DNA of 64,000 nt from Nostoc sp. CENA543 (GTDB lineage: Bacteria; Cyanobacteriota; Cyanobacteriia; Cyanobacteriales; Nostocaceae). Position numbers and translations under genes: made by a program. The stretch covers positions 806,001 to 870,000 of the forward strand of contig NZ_CP023278.1 in assembly GCF_002896875.1 (NCBI RefSeq), given 5' to 3'. Every line of letters starts with the position of its first letter. Positions within the stretch are counted from its first letter, which is position 1. Below the pieces are notes generated by a model. It did no database searches. It had not been told where the DNA came from and saw nothing but the letters and a program-made list of their open reading frames with translations. This document shows positions 7,739 through 17,391 of the stretch, in pieces.

Positions 7739-9553
7739 ATGGTATCTTTGCGGCTAGGTCAACTTATACATACCAGTTTCCCAGTCGTGGGATTTAGAAC
7801 TGTCGTGAGTGGAGGGATTACACCAGAAATTCAGCAAGCATTTCTGGAACAAATAGTTTATCAATATTGGGATTCCTATGAACCACCAAGCCCAGGATAT
7901 AGAGCCGCTTATCTACATCAGCTAAACCCAGAACAAAGTTTATTTGGATGGTTATATAACGATGGGTTAGATGACTTTGGGCGCAATGATGTTCCTTTTT
8001 TTATTTGTTATTATTTAGCAGGTAAATTACAGCCCCTCCAACTAGAAAATATTTTTATTTGTCTGTGTACAGGGCCTGTTAGGCTCATCAACAGAAATAA
8101 TTTTCCAGAATGTATAGATAGCTTAGTCATACCTGATTTATGGAGTTACCAACCCGCTAGAATTGGGGTGAAGATTTCGCAAGAAATGATTGACAAAAGT
8201 CGGGTTGCTTTCGAGCATGACGAATTAATTAAGCTATTTGTTTTTACTGTTGAGGAAAAAATCCAAGATAGTGCTATTTCTGATGAGCATTTATTGGCGG
8301 TAAGCGTCAATAAAAAGCCGGATAGTTTATTTTGTGTTCATGATTCCTTTCATAACGCTATTAGTCCACCAGAAACAATCAATACATCTTTAAAAGACCT
8401 GTCTATATCCTTACCATCAGCAGAAGAATATCAGCAAATCCTCTTAAGCCAAACACGTTTAAAAGATATTCAAAAACCTATTGTTATTTCACCTTTAAAA
8501 TCAAATTTTATGCTGGGGATTATACTCAGCAATCTTTTAATTCTCACTTTAATATTGCTTGGTTACTATATTTGGAAAGCAGCACCGGCAAATCATCCCA
8601 TCCCAGAAAATCCAGATGCTTTTTTAAAGTTTAATCAGAGTTCCAATACTCAAAATCCGATAGCAGTCAAAACTTTAAATAGTCATGCAGATGCGGTTTG
8701 GTCTGTGGTTCTGACTCAAAATGGACAGACTTTAGTGAGTGCAAGTGCAGATCAAACTATCAAAGTCTGGAATCTCAACACTGGCAAGGTTGTACGCACC
8801 TTATCAGGACATAGTAACATTGTCAGGGCGATCGCTCTGAGTAGAGATGAAAAAACCCTAGTCAGTGGCGGTGGAGACGGTACAATCAACGTCTGGAATT
8901 TTCAAACCTTACAGTTAATCAAGACAATCACTCTAGATCCCGTCCCAGTTTGGTCACTAGCAATCAGCGATGATGGACAGTTTCTCATCAGTGGTAACGG
9001 TGACGGTACAATTAAAGTCTGGAATCTCTACACAGGTAAACTACTACACACATTTTTGGGACATCAAGGTCGAGTTTTTTCTGTAGCGATGAGTCCTGAT
9101 GGCAGAACTTTTGCGACTGGGGGAATTGACAAAACCGTCAAGATTTGGGATTTGCAGACGGGTAAAATGGTAAAAGAAATCACCAAGCATGAAGATGCAG
9201 TGAGAGCCGTAATTTTTAGCCGCAATGGTCAAACATTAGCTAGTGCTAGTTGGGATCAAACCATTCGGCTTTGGAATGTGCGGACAGGTGAACTACTCCA
9301 CACCCTAACGGGACATAATGCCAGGGTAGTAACTCTAGCTTTAGGATTTGATAACCAAACTTTAGTCAGTGGTAGCTTAGACAACACCATCAAGATTTGG
9401 CATATGCCAACAGGTAAATTATTGCATACTCTTTCTGGCCATTCTGATTGGATTTTAGCGATCGCCACCAATCCAGCCAAGCAACTAATTGCCAGTAGTA
9501 GTAAAGACAAAACTATCCGCCTTTGGCAACTAGATACCCAGAATCATCACTAA
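7739..9553 (+). CDS. Membrane WD40 protein with GAP1-like N-terminal domain
   Basis: 604 residues in three parts. Residues 1-200 begin LGQLIHTSFPVVGFRTVVSG and include GYRAAYLHQLNPEQSLFGW and FFICYYLAGKL; this resembles the N-terminal domain of GTPase-associated protein 1 (GAP1-N), an inference from memory of that family. One membrane helix spans about 257-279. Residues 305-600 contain seven WD40 repeats, each with an SGH or similar turn and an IKVWNL or IRLWNV end, forming one full beta propeller. The propeller is probably on the other side of the membrane from the N-terminal domain, or the helix is a simple anchor; topology is not decided. It is probably cotranscribed with the GTPase. Confidence 0.85.
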   Translation: MVSLRLGQLIHTSFPVVGFRTVVSGGITPEIQQAFLEQIVYQYWDSYEPPSPGYRAAYLHQLNPEQSLFGWLYNDGLDDFGRNDVPFFICYYLAGKLQPLQLENIFICLCTGPVRLINRNNFPECIDSLVIPDLWSYQPARIGVKISQEMIDKSRVAFEHDELIKLFVFTVEEKIQDSAISDEHLLAVSVNKKPDSLFCVHDSFHNAISPPETINTSLKDLSISLPSAEEYQQILLSQTRLKDIQKPIVISPLKSNFMLGIILSNLLILTLILLGYYIWKAAPANHPIPENPDAFLKFNQSSNTQNPIAVKTLNSHADAVWSVVLTQNGQTLVSASADQTIKVWNLNTGKVVRTLSGHSNIVRAIALSRDEKTLVSGGGDGTINVWNFQTLQLIKTITLDPVPVWSLAISDDGQFLISGNGDGTIKVWNLYTGKLLHTFLGHQGRVFSVAMSPDGRTFATGGIDKTVKIWDLQTGKMVKEITKHEDAVRAVIFSRNGQTLASASWDQTIRLWNVRTGELLHTLTGHNARVVTLALGFDNQTLVSGSLDNTIKIWHMPTGKLLHTLSGHSDWILAIATNPAKQLIASSSKDKTIRLWQLDTQNHH

Positions 9554-9556
9554 TTT

Positions 9557-12500
9557 TTAAAGTGGAAGCTGAATCAAAAACTCCGTACCTTGACCAAGGG
9601 TAGAATGACAACTCAACTGGCCACCGTGGCTTTCTTCAATAATTTGTTTAGCTATAGCCAAGCCTAAGCCTGTACCTTTCCCTACAGCTTTAGTAGTAAA
9701 TAAATGGTCAAATATTTTTTGTTTTACCTCTTCACTCATCCCCTTACCATTATCTACAATGGAGATTTTTGCATATTTATCTGCCATTGATGTGGTAATT
9801 GTAATCTGGTTAGGATGAGCTTGAATTTCCTCAAAACTCCGGCCTTGATTTGATTCATCTAATGCGTCAATTGCATTTGCCAAAATATTCATGAATACCT
9901 GATTTAATTGTCCAGGGAAACATTTAACTTGGGGTAAATTACCGTAATCAGTTATTACCTCAATTGCGGGACGTTGTTCATTAGCTTTGAGACGATGTTT
10001 CAGAATTAAGATTGTACTATCAATGCCTTCATGGATATTAAATGGCACTTTGTAATCTCTATCAGCACGGGAGAAAGTCCGCAAAGAAGTGCTGATATTT
10101 TTTAATCTATCGCACGCCATTGTCATCGAATCCAGCATTTTAGGTAGGTCTTCTATGGTATATTCCAAGTCAATTTCTGACTCATGGTCGAGGATTTCTT
10201 CAGTTTTATTGGGGAAACTATCTTGATAGAGTTTTAAGTGTTCGCAAATATCAGCGAAAGTAGGTTTAGCTTGTTTGAGACTGGCAGCAATAAATCCTAA
10301 AGGATTATTCATTTCGTGAGCGATACCAGCGACTAAGTTACCCAAGGCAGACATTTTTTCACTTTGGATAATTTGTAATTGGGCTTGTTGCAAAGCTAGT
10401 TCAGCTTGTTTGCGTTCACTGATATCTAACATTATGCAATCCCACACAAAACTTCCATCCACAAGTTTGCGGATGTACCCTTCCGCATGAACCCACTTGA
10501 CAATTCCAGAAGGTGTTAAAATTCTACCTGACCACTGCCCAGAAGTCAGAGTTGTCATTGCGCTTCCTAGTGCCTGTTGGAAAGTCGCAATATCTTCTGG
10601 ATGAACTATAGCCAAGAGATTCTGAACATTAGCATTCATTTGCTGGGCTGGAATTTCCCATAATTTATAACAGCCTGCACTGATATAAGGTAAAGATTGT
10701 TCACCACTAGTAGACAGATGAACTTGATAAACAACCCCAGGAAGATTATCTACCAAGTTATGAAAGCGAGAATTGCTTGCGCTCAATTCATCAAGCGATC
10801 GCTGTAATTGTTGGGCAGATTCCTGAGAAAGTTGATAAAGTCGGGCATTTTCTAGAGAAATGGCGGCTTGGGTGCAAAGTAAATTCAGTAATTCGATGCG
10901 ATCGCCTTTAAACGCTCCTTTTGCTAAATTATTTTCTAGATATAAAATCCCCAGCAACTTTCCTTGGTGCAAAATCGGGCTGCACAAGACACTTTGAGGC
11001 TGCTGACGAATCATATAGGGATCATGGGCAAAGGTAATATCTGCGTTGGCATCCAGTAGCACTACAGTTTGTTGGTTGTTTTTGACTTTGTAAATGAGCG
11101 TCTGGGGAATGTCATCGCTGTCTGCAATGGCAATACTTTGCAACACAATGGGTTGTGTTCCTTGGGTAATTGCCCCTTGAATTAGTAGATGATTGTCTTG
11201 CAACAGCATTAACACACATTTATCAGCCCCAGCATTTTCAATCACAATAGAAAGTAAGGATGAAAGCAGTTTTTCTAGTTCGATTTCACCGGAGATACTC
11301 TGAGATGCTTTGAGAATAGCTGTTAAATCTAGGGTATGTGAGACACTGCTGCTAGAAGCCGAAGAACTAATTTTTGTGACAGTTCCCACGGTAAAGATAG
11401 TTTCGTTAGTGGAAACAACAGAACGGCTTTGCTGTAATATAGGTGCCAGTAATTGGGGATAGTGTCTTTCTAAGTCGGCGATTTTGGCTTTTGCTCCCCA
11501 TCGAGAGTAACAATAATATGCTTCTTGCATATAACCTGCGGCGACTTTCTCTTTACCCCAAGCAAGGTAAAATTTAGCGGCTAATTCGTTAGCTAGAGCT
11601 TCTTCTTGAATATAGCCGTTGGTTTTAGCACCTGCGATCGCGCGATCATATAAATCTGCGGCTGCATAATTTTCACCCCACACCTGTTGCTTTTGAGCTT
11701 CGATTAAATCCACCTTATGTTGGTGATTCATAGGTGCTTGATGGGCAAATTCAGCCAGATTTGTTTGATGGGTTTGAGCAATTGTCAGAGTTTCACTTTG
11801 CTCCTGTTGCGATTGACTCGGTAAGCATTGCAAATGAGTCAGGGCTGCATAAAAATAGAAAATAGGCACAAAAAATGTGCCTGATAAAGCTACTATGTAG
11901 GGCTGTGCTTGAGCCACATAATTAATTGCATCTTGATAATCACCAAAATAGTAAGCCAGCAATAACTTATAGATATAAACTTCCGCGATCGCTGTGCCAT
12001 CTCCATCTTGCTGGTGCTTAGGCAGCATCGCTATTTCATTGTAAGAATTTCCGGTTAAACAATGTGGTTGACTAACTATCTCAATAAAATTTTCTGCCGT
12101 TTGTTTTCCCAAATCTATATAGGCTTGAGCTGCATATTGTTTCACTTGAGCTAAAGCCAGACTATAGTGAGCCATGTCTTGAACAAAATCACTCAATTCT
12201 CCACCACTAAAAAATCGGGAATTGCTGTGGATAGCTAAGGAAAAACCAGCATACATAAAATTGCCCGTCTCCATCCCTGCATCAAACGCTGTTTTCAAGG
12301 TGGGGATTGAGTTGTGCAATGGTTCTTTATGGAGTTGAATAAAGCTGCCAAACAGAAACATCACAATGGGCTTAATCTCTGGGGTATTAAATTTTTCGAG
12401 TAAATTTAAAGCAACTTTGCCAAACTCATAGCCTGTAGCGGCATCTGCTAAAAAGGCAGACATGACTAATCCGTGTATGGCATAGCCGATAGTTGATGAT

Positions 12501-15403
12501 ACTGTATTTCCCGATTGCAATGATAGACTGACCATCTTGGAACTGAGCAAAGGTAATAAACTGGGCATACCCTGAATCATTGGTGGAAATAAGATGCCCA
12601 TAATCCGCATTGCTGCTTGGGTAAAACTATCATTGCTAATTGGTAAATCGACTAAGGTTTCTACTGGGATATTTTCTAACTGGTTATTGAGGGTTTGTAG
12701 TGCTGTAGCAATCTCGGTTTCGTTGGCTGCTTTGGGTAGTTCAACTCCCAATAGAGATAAAGCTGTTCTGCCCACAGCGATCGCTTCTAAGACATGACTT
12801 TGTAAAGTATGGGCGGCAATTTGAATCTCATAAATTTTCACCCTGTCTAGAACTGTTTGCGCTTGCTGCAAAACTAATGCTGCTTGCTGTTCCATACCTT
12901 CAAAGTCGCCATTTAAATAACTGACTTCAGTAGATGTAATATACAGATTTAAAGTCAATTCATATTGATTTTGCCAACAGTTACTGTCTAATAAAGTAAT
13001 TCCTGTTTGTAAATAAGTCCTGGCTGCGGGATAGGCTGTAGAATTTTTGGCTTTAACTCCAGCTTGCAAATTGAGTTGAGCTAAATTTTGGCGATCGCTT
13101 GGTTGACTAATTAGGTCTTTTCCTAAATTCAAATGCTCAACAATATCAAACAATTTTTCCTGTTTTACCGTCTCCGAGGAATTTTGTAGCAGTAATTGTC
13201 CGATACGCAAGTGAGTTGCGGTTTTCTGTGCGTCGGGAATCAAAGCATAAGCCGCTTGTTGAATGCGATCGTGCAGAAATTGATATTTAGCTATTTTTGT
13301 ATTATTATTTTCAGGTTGCAAAACAAATTGGTCAGCATTCTCACTCTGATAGAACTTATAAACCTCACTAATTGGTAAAATTAATCCTTCTTGCAAAGCT
13401 TGCCACAAAGCAGCAGCTATTTCTATTTCTGATTTTTGGGAAACAATAGCCAAAGTCCCTAAATCAAAAGAATTGCCAATACAAGCTGCTAACTGCAATA
13501 CCTCTTGAGTTAATAGTGGTAGTTTTTGCAGTTGTAAACTCATAAAAGCTACTACATCATCTGTTGCTGCTTGAATTTTTATCTGGATGATGTCACATTG
13601 CCAACAAGTTAATTTAAAATCAAATGTGATTAATTTATCTTGATGCCATGCTTTGAGAAGCTGTGTGGCAAAAAACGGATTGCCTTGGGTTTTCTGATAT
13701 ACTAATTCTGTTAAAGATGATGCTAAATCTTGACTACATTTGAGTGTATCAGCCACTAATTGATTTACTTGTACTTGACTAAGTGGTGCTAAAGTAATGG
13801 TGTTAATTTTTGCTTGGCTCTTTTGGATTTCACTCAAGGTCAATAATAATGGATGTCCAGGATTGACGAGGCACTGCGTTGGACGGGTTTCCCGGCTTGA
13901 AGCAAGTGCCGTTTCGTTATCACGATATGCGCCAATAATGAAAAGATGCCCGGTATCAGCCATTAATAGCTGCATTAATTTTAATGATGCAGAATCAGCC
14001 CATTGTAAATCATCTAAAAATATTACTAAGGGATGTTCTTTAGTTGTAAAGACTTGGGTAAATTTTTGAAATAATAAGTTAAATCTATTTTGTGCGGCTG
14101 TTCCTGATAATTCTGAGGCTGGTGGTTGTTTGCCAATAATATTTTCTAATTCGGGAATAACTTCAATAATTACTTGCCCATGTTCACCAACCGCCTCTAA
14201 TATTTTATTTCTCCATCGCTCTATCTGCACATCGCTTTCGGTCAATAATTGCCCCATTAAATCACGAAATGCCTGCACAAATGCGCTGAAAGGAATATTG
14301 CGTTGAAATTGGTCATATTTACCTTTGATAAAATAGCCACGTTGTCTGACAATAGGTTTATGCACTTCGTTGACAACGGCTGTTTTACCAATTCCAGAAA
14401 ACCCAGCGACTAGCATCATTTCTGTTGCACCAAGGCTGACTCTCTCAAACGCTGCTAGTAGGGTTTGAACTTCTGTCTCTCTGCCATAAAGTTTATCAGG
14501 AATGATAAAGCGATCGCACACATCACGCTGGGCAATTTTAAAGTCTCTAATCTCACCAGTTGTTTTTAACTGATTTAGACATTTTTCTAAATCAAACTTC
14601 AATCCCAAAGCACTCTGATACCTATCTTCAGCATTTTTCGCCATCAGTTTTCTGACAATTTCTGAGATAACAAAGGGGATATCTGGATTAATTTCCTGTA
14701 TGGGTGGTGGAATTTTCGCAATATGAGAATGTACCAATTCCATCGCATCAGTAGATGAGAATGGTAACTCATCTGTGAGTAATTCATAAAAAGTGACACC
14801 TAAAGAATAAAAATCTGTGCGGTAGTCAATCCCTCGATTCATTCTCCCTGTTTGTTCTGGAGAGAGATAAGCTAGCGTTCCTTCTAAGACGTTGGGGTTA
14901 ACTAGGGTTTGGGTTTCTCTCGGTAATAATGATGCAATACTAAAGTCGATTAATTTAACTTGTTTAGTTGCAGGATTAATTAATATATTGCTGGGTTTAA
15001 TATCTTTATGAATAATTCGTTCGTGGTAGAGTAAGTCTAGGATGTCACAGAGGGCGATCGCGATCACTAAAAATTCTTTTAAAGATGTCACATTTTGATT
15101 TTTGGCAAAATAATCATTCAGAGAAATCCCCCCAAAGTCTTCCATAACTAACATATAGCCATTATGTAAGAGTTCAAGGCTATAGGTTTGGATAACCAGG
15201 GGTGAGTTGAGATTTTTGCCGATGGTGTATTGATTGCGAAATAACAACAATTCGCTAAAACTAGGATAAGGATTTTTCAGTAGTTTGATCACTACTGGTA
15301 CTGAGTCACTTTCTCTGACTGCACGATAAACTAGCGTTCTAGAACCATTGTAGATTTCTTCACTAATGCGATATCCAGGAATACTCACCAGGTTGTTTAA
15401 CAT
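9557..15403 (-). CDS. Ser/Thr kinase-AAA-GAF-PAS-histidine kinase fusion
   Basis: A 1948-residue cytoplasmic signalling protein. Residues 7-270 are a Hanks-type kinase (HKDIKPSNILI catalytic loop; IDFS in place of DFG). Next is a large STAND-like AAA ATPase with GFSGIGKTAVV (about 333-343) and IFLDDLQWAD, then a helical TPR-like region to about 1330. A GAF domain (about 1370-1520), a PAS domain (about 1545-1670, ending DISERKQAEL) and a histidine kinase follow, with the phosphoacceptor in GIAHEMNNPLGF near 1697 and the ATP lid GKGTGLGLAIAK near the end. This architecture is frequent in filamentous cyanobacteria. Input signal and partner regulator are unknown. It ends 3 bases from the convergent WD40 gene. 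Confidence 0.92.
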   Translation of the reverse strand: MLNNLVSIPGYRISEEIYNGSRTLVYRAVRESDSVPVVIKLLKNPYPSFSELLLFRNQYTIGKNLNSPLVIQTYSLELLHNGYMLVMEDFGGISLNDYFAKNQNVTSLKEFLVIAIALCDILDLLYHERIIHKDIKPSNILINPATKQVKLIDFSIASLLPRETQTLVNPNVLEGTLAYLSPEQTGRMNRGIDYRTDFYSLGVTFYELLTDELPFSSTDAMELVHSHIAKIPPPIQEINPDIPFVISEIVRKLMAKNAEDRYQSALGLKFDLEKCLNQLKTTGEIRDFKIAQRDVCDRFIIPDKLYGRETEVQTLLAAFERVSLGATEMMLVAGFSGIGKTAVVNEVHKPIVRQRGYFIKGKYDQFQRNIPFSAFVQAFRDLMGQLLTESDVQIERWRNKILEAVGEHGQVIIEVIPELENIIGKQPPASELSGTAAQNRFNLLFQKFTQVFTTKEHPLVIFLDDLQWADSASLKLMQLLMADTGHLFIIGAYRDNETALASSRETRPTQCLVNPGHPLLLTLSEIQKSQAKINTITLAPLSQVQVNQLVADTLKCSQDLASSLTELVYQKTQGNPFFATQLLKAWHQDKLITFDFKLTCWQCDIIQIKIQAATDDVVAFMSLQLQKLPLLTQEVLQLAACIGNSFDLGTLAIVSQKSEIEIAAALWQALQEGLILPISEVYKFYQSENADQFVLQPENNNTKIAKYQFLHDRIQQAAYALIPDAQKTATHLRIGQLLLQNSSETVKQEKLFDIVEHLNLGKDLISQPSDRQNLAQLNLQAGVKAKNSTAYPAARTYLQTGITLLDSNCWQNQYELTLNLYITSTEVSYLNGDFEGMEQQAALVLQQAQTVLDRVKIYEIQIAAHTLQSHVLEAIAVGRTALSLLGVELPKAANETEIATALQTLNNQLENIPVETLVDLPISNDSFTQAAMRIMGILFPPMIQGMPSLLPLLSSKMVSLSLQSGNTVSSTIGYAIHGLVMSAFLADAATGYEFGKVALNLLEKFNTPEIKPIVMFLFGSFIQLHKEPLHNSIPTLKTAFDAGMETGNFMYAGFSLAIHSNSRFFSGGELSDFVQDMAHYSLALAQVKQYAAQAYIDLGKQTAENFIEIVSQPHCLTGNSYNEIAMLPKHQQDGDGTAIAEVYIYKLLLAYYFGDYQDAINYVAQAQPYIVALSGTFFVPIFYFYAALTHLQCLPSQSQQEQSETLTIAQTHQTNLAEFAHQAPMNHQHKVDLIEAQKQQVWGENYAAADLYDRAIAGAKTNGYIQEEALANELAAKFYLAWGKEKVAAGYMQEAYYCYSRWGAKAKIADLERHYPQLLAPILQQSRSVVSTNETIFTVGTVTKISSSASSSSVSHTLDLTAILKASQSISGEIELEKLLSSLLSIVIENAGADKCVLMLLQDNHLLIQGAITQGTQPIVLQSIAIADSDDIPQTLIYKVKNNQQTVVLLDANADITFAHDPYMIRQQPQSVLCSPILHQGKLLGILYLENNLAKGAFKGDRIELLNLLCTQAAISLENARLYQLSQESAQQLQRSLDELSASNSRFHNLVDNLPGVVYQVHLSTSGEQSLPYISAGCYKLWEIPAQQMNANVQNLLAIVHPEDIATFQQALGSAMTTLTSGQWSGRILTPSGIVKWVHAEGYIRKLVDGSFVWDCIMLDISERKQAELALQQAQLQIIQSEKMSALGNLVAGIAHEMNNPLGFIAASLKQAKPTFADICEHLKLYQDSFPNKTEEILDHESEIDLEYTIEDLPKMLDSMTMACDRLKNISTSLRTFSRADRDYKVPFNIHEGIDSTILILKHRLKANEQRPAIEVITDYGNLPQVKCFPGQLNQVFMNILANAIDALDESNQGRSFEEIQAHPNQITITTSMADKYAKISIVDNGKGMSEEVKQKIFDHLFTTKAVGKGTGLGLAIAKQIIEESHGGQLSCHSTLGQGTEFLIQLPL

Positions 15404-15478
15404 ATTGCGCTCATTGTCAGAATTTCTGGATCTAGTATTCCCAGATAGATGAATTTATCTTGAAGCCTGAGTCAAAAA

Positions 15479-15585
15479 TTACATAGAGATTGCCATTATA
15501 AATTCAGTACCTTCACCGATAATAGATTGGCAATACAACTTGCCGCCGTGGGTTTGTGCCACAATTTGTTTAGCTATGGCTAACT
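15479..15585 (-). pseudogene. C-terminal scar of a histidine kinase
   Basis: The minus strand reads LELAIAKQIVAQTHGGKLYC then QSIIGEGTEF and ends in a stop at 15479. This is the last part of a histidine kinase ATP-binding domain, with LGLAIAKQI changed to LELAIAKQI. No phosphoacceptor or upstream domain remains. It lies just upstream of the intact 1948-residue kinase and resembles that protein's own C-terminus, so it is probably the tail of a deleted tandem copy or neighbour. Confidence 0.75.
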
Positions 15586-15836
15586 CTAAACTGACAAAAT
15601 AAATAGTATTGGTTGAGGTACAGTTCTTTTGTAAGAATCCCGCACGAAATTTAAGTCTTGTAAAACTGGGGTATCATCACCAAACACACCAATAGATTTT
15701 TCCAACCCTCTAATAATCAAGACTAATTTTTTGTTTGCTTCTACTTCAATTTTAGGTAATTTTTGTACAATTTCATCTCTTCAAAATCGCAGATTAACAT
15801 CCCCACAGTTGAGGATATAGCCTTTCTTACTATAGT
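15586..15836 (-). pseudogene. Broken N-terminal piece of an ATPase/TPR-type gene
   Basis: The minus strand reads NCGDVNLRF, an in-frame TGA at 15781-15783, then RDEIVQKLPKIEVEANKK, LVLIIRGLEKSIGVFGDD and a stop at 15586. This matches the beginning of a large cyanobacterial ATP-binding TPR protein in which a similar RGLEKSIGVFGD segment precedes LQDLNFVRD; the family match is from memory. It runs directly into the kinase scar, so a deletion appears to have joined the start of one gene to the end of another. Confidence 0.6.
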
Positions 15837-15998
15837 GAAGTACAACGACAATAATTAAACGCAGATGAATACAGATAAACGCGGATAAATTTGCACCTCA
15901 GCAGACTAGGAAACGCTATAACAAATTGCATATTTTTACACTCTGGGTGGTATGAGGATAGGATTACTATCAAATTGCCACGCAATTTTCACCCCAAA
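15837..15998. other. Rest of the gap downstream of ilvH
   Basis: This part carries a degenerate ACGCAGATGAATACAGATAA-type dispersed repeat near 15860-15892 and otherwise only AT-rich sequence. No gene was seen. Confidence 0.4.
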
Positions 15999-16024
15999 AT
16001 AAATATAGCCTGCAAAGGCAGGCT
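15999..16024 (-). terminator. Terminator of ilvH
   Basis: AGCCTGC at 16007-16013 and GCAGGCT at 16018-16024 form a 7-bp stem with a 4-base loop. Read on the minus strand it is followed by the T-rich ATATTTATTTT. It lies 52 bases after the ilvH stop. Confidence 0.65.
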
Positions 16025-16075
16025 TGGTTCTTGTTGCTGTGATTTCTTTTAGTCCAGCGTTTTGGCGATGATATC

Positions 16076-16597
16076 TCAGGAAGCCTTAGCTTCTAAAGAC
16101 TTGAGTAACTCAGTATTCACACCAGATTCACGAGTCAAGGCGATTTTACCAGTGCGGGCAATTTCTCGAATACCAAACTTTTGTAGCACCTGTACGATCG
16201 CCACCATTTTACCAGGGTCGCCCACAACTTCTAAAGTTAGGGAATCTTCCGCCACATCTACAACCCGCGCCCGGAAAATTTGAGCTAGTTCGATGACTTC
16301 CGAACGGTTAGTGCTAGTAGCATTCACCTTCAAAAGCATCAATTCTCTTTCTACACAAGGTGTTTCTGTAATATCCTGGACTTTGAGGACATTGACTAAC
16401 TTGTATAGTTGCTTGGTGATTTGTTCAATTACGCGATCGTCACCAGGTACAACCATCGTAATTCGGGAAACGCCTCCCTGCTCACCCGAACCCACCGCCA
16501 GACTTTCGATATTAAAGCCACGACGCGCAAATAAACTCGCAATGCGGGACAGAACCCCCGCCTCATCTTCTACCAAAACTGAAAGAGTATGTTTCAT
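16076..16597 (-). CDS. ilvH: Acetolactate synthase small (regulatory) subunit
   Basis: 173 residues from the ATG at 16597 ([19 protein letters not shown]); the frame is open to a TTG at 16624, but ATG is the usual family start. The protein regulates acetohydroxyacid synthase, the first common step of valine, leucine and isoleucine synthesis, by binding valine. An ACT domain fills residues 1-80 ([13 protein letters not shown] is typical) and the C-terminal ALS_ss domain follows ([30 protein letters not shown]). Length is normal. The large subunit gene is not in the window. A hairpin terminator follows. Confidence 0.95.
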   Translation of the reverse strand: MKHTLSVLVEDEAGVLSRIASLFARRGFNIESLAVGSGEQGGVSRITMVVPGDDRVIEQITKQLYKLVNVLKVQDITETPCVERELMLLKVNATSTNRSEVIELAQIFRARVVDVAEDSLTLEVVGDPGKMVAIVQVLQKFGIREIARTGKIALTRESGVNTELLKSLEAKAS

Positions 16598-16882
16598 CTT
16601 TGCCAACACAGGCTCAGGCTGCAATTTTGTTAAAGCGAATATTAACTAATTGCCGCCTTACACGTACTGTCTACTAGGTTAATAAATTATAAGTCTTATA
16701 TTTTATTCTAAACTTAATCCCTGCACCCCTTCTACTCCTCACCAGACAAAAGTTAAGACTATCTCATCCTGACAGTAGATGCTTTGCTAGCTGCACATCT
16801 TTTGATCGGCAGATGTCTGAAGTTCACAAAACTTTTATATTGAGGATGTAATCCTACGTAGTTTTAGGAGTGAAAGATACTT

Positions 16883-17236
16883 ATGGGTTGGTTACAAAGA
16901 ATTTTCGGGATGGAAAAGCCTCAAAATGCTCAAGTAAATCCCGCCCCTCAAGTACAACAAGCGGCGACTTCCACCGCTACCCAGTCAATTCCGCCAGAAC
17001 GTTTGGGATTAAATGGCGAATATGACCAAAGTGGTTTAGCTAAACGGGTAGCCTTAGCATTTGATCAAGATGCACAGCTAAAAAATGTAGATTCCCTGTG
17101 GGTGGCTCAAACTAGCGGTACTGTAGTTTTGAAAGGAAAAGTTCCTAGCCAAGAAATTCTCAACAAGATGATGTCCGTAGCCCGAAACGTACATGGAACG
17201 ACATCCGTAGATACTACACAAGTTACTATTGGCTAG
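16883..17236 (+). CDS. BON-like domain protein
   Basis: 117 residues, with no signal peptide. A Gln/Pro/Ala-rich N-terminal linker (about 12-40) precedes a BON-type alpha/beta domain: ALAFDQDAQLKNVDSLWV, then GTVVLKGKVPSQEILNKM and a final VHGTTSVDTTQVTIG strand. BON domains bind membranes or other partners. Single gene with a GGAG-like site before the ATG. The function is not known. Confidence 0.75.
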   Translation: MGWLQRIFGMEKPQNAQVNPAPQVQQAATSTATQSIPPERLGLNGEYDQSGLAKRVALAFDQDAQLKNVDSLWVAQTSGTVVLKGKVPSQEILNKMMSVARNVHGTTSVDTTQVTIG

Positions 17237-17320
17237 TTGTGGCCAGGTACAGTGTCGCAGTTACCATTAGCAATTAAGACATTAAGTAACTAAGGGTATT
17301 TACTCAAAAATAAATGTTTT

Positions 17321-17385
17321 GTAGGGTGCGTCAGCATAAATCCATTTTCATGATGAAATAGGTTACTTAAGCTGACGCACCCTAC
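17321..17385. repeat. Palindromic dispersed repeat between convergent genes
   Basis: GTAGGGTGCGTCAGC at 17321-17335 is matched by its exact inverse complement at 17371-17385. The GTAGGGTGCGT core is a widespread bacterial palindromic repeat. It sits between two converging genes and could also act as a two-way terminator. Confidence 0.8.
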
Positions 17386-17391
17386 TTGTTA

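Noticed and set aside
16598-16649. Upstream TTG start for ilvH
   Set aside because: The ATG at 16597 gives the normal family start directly at the ACT domain.
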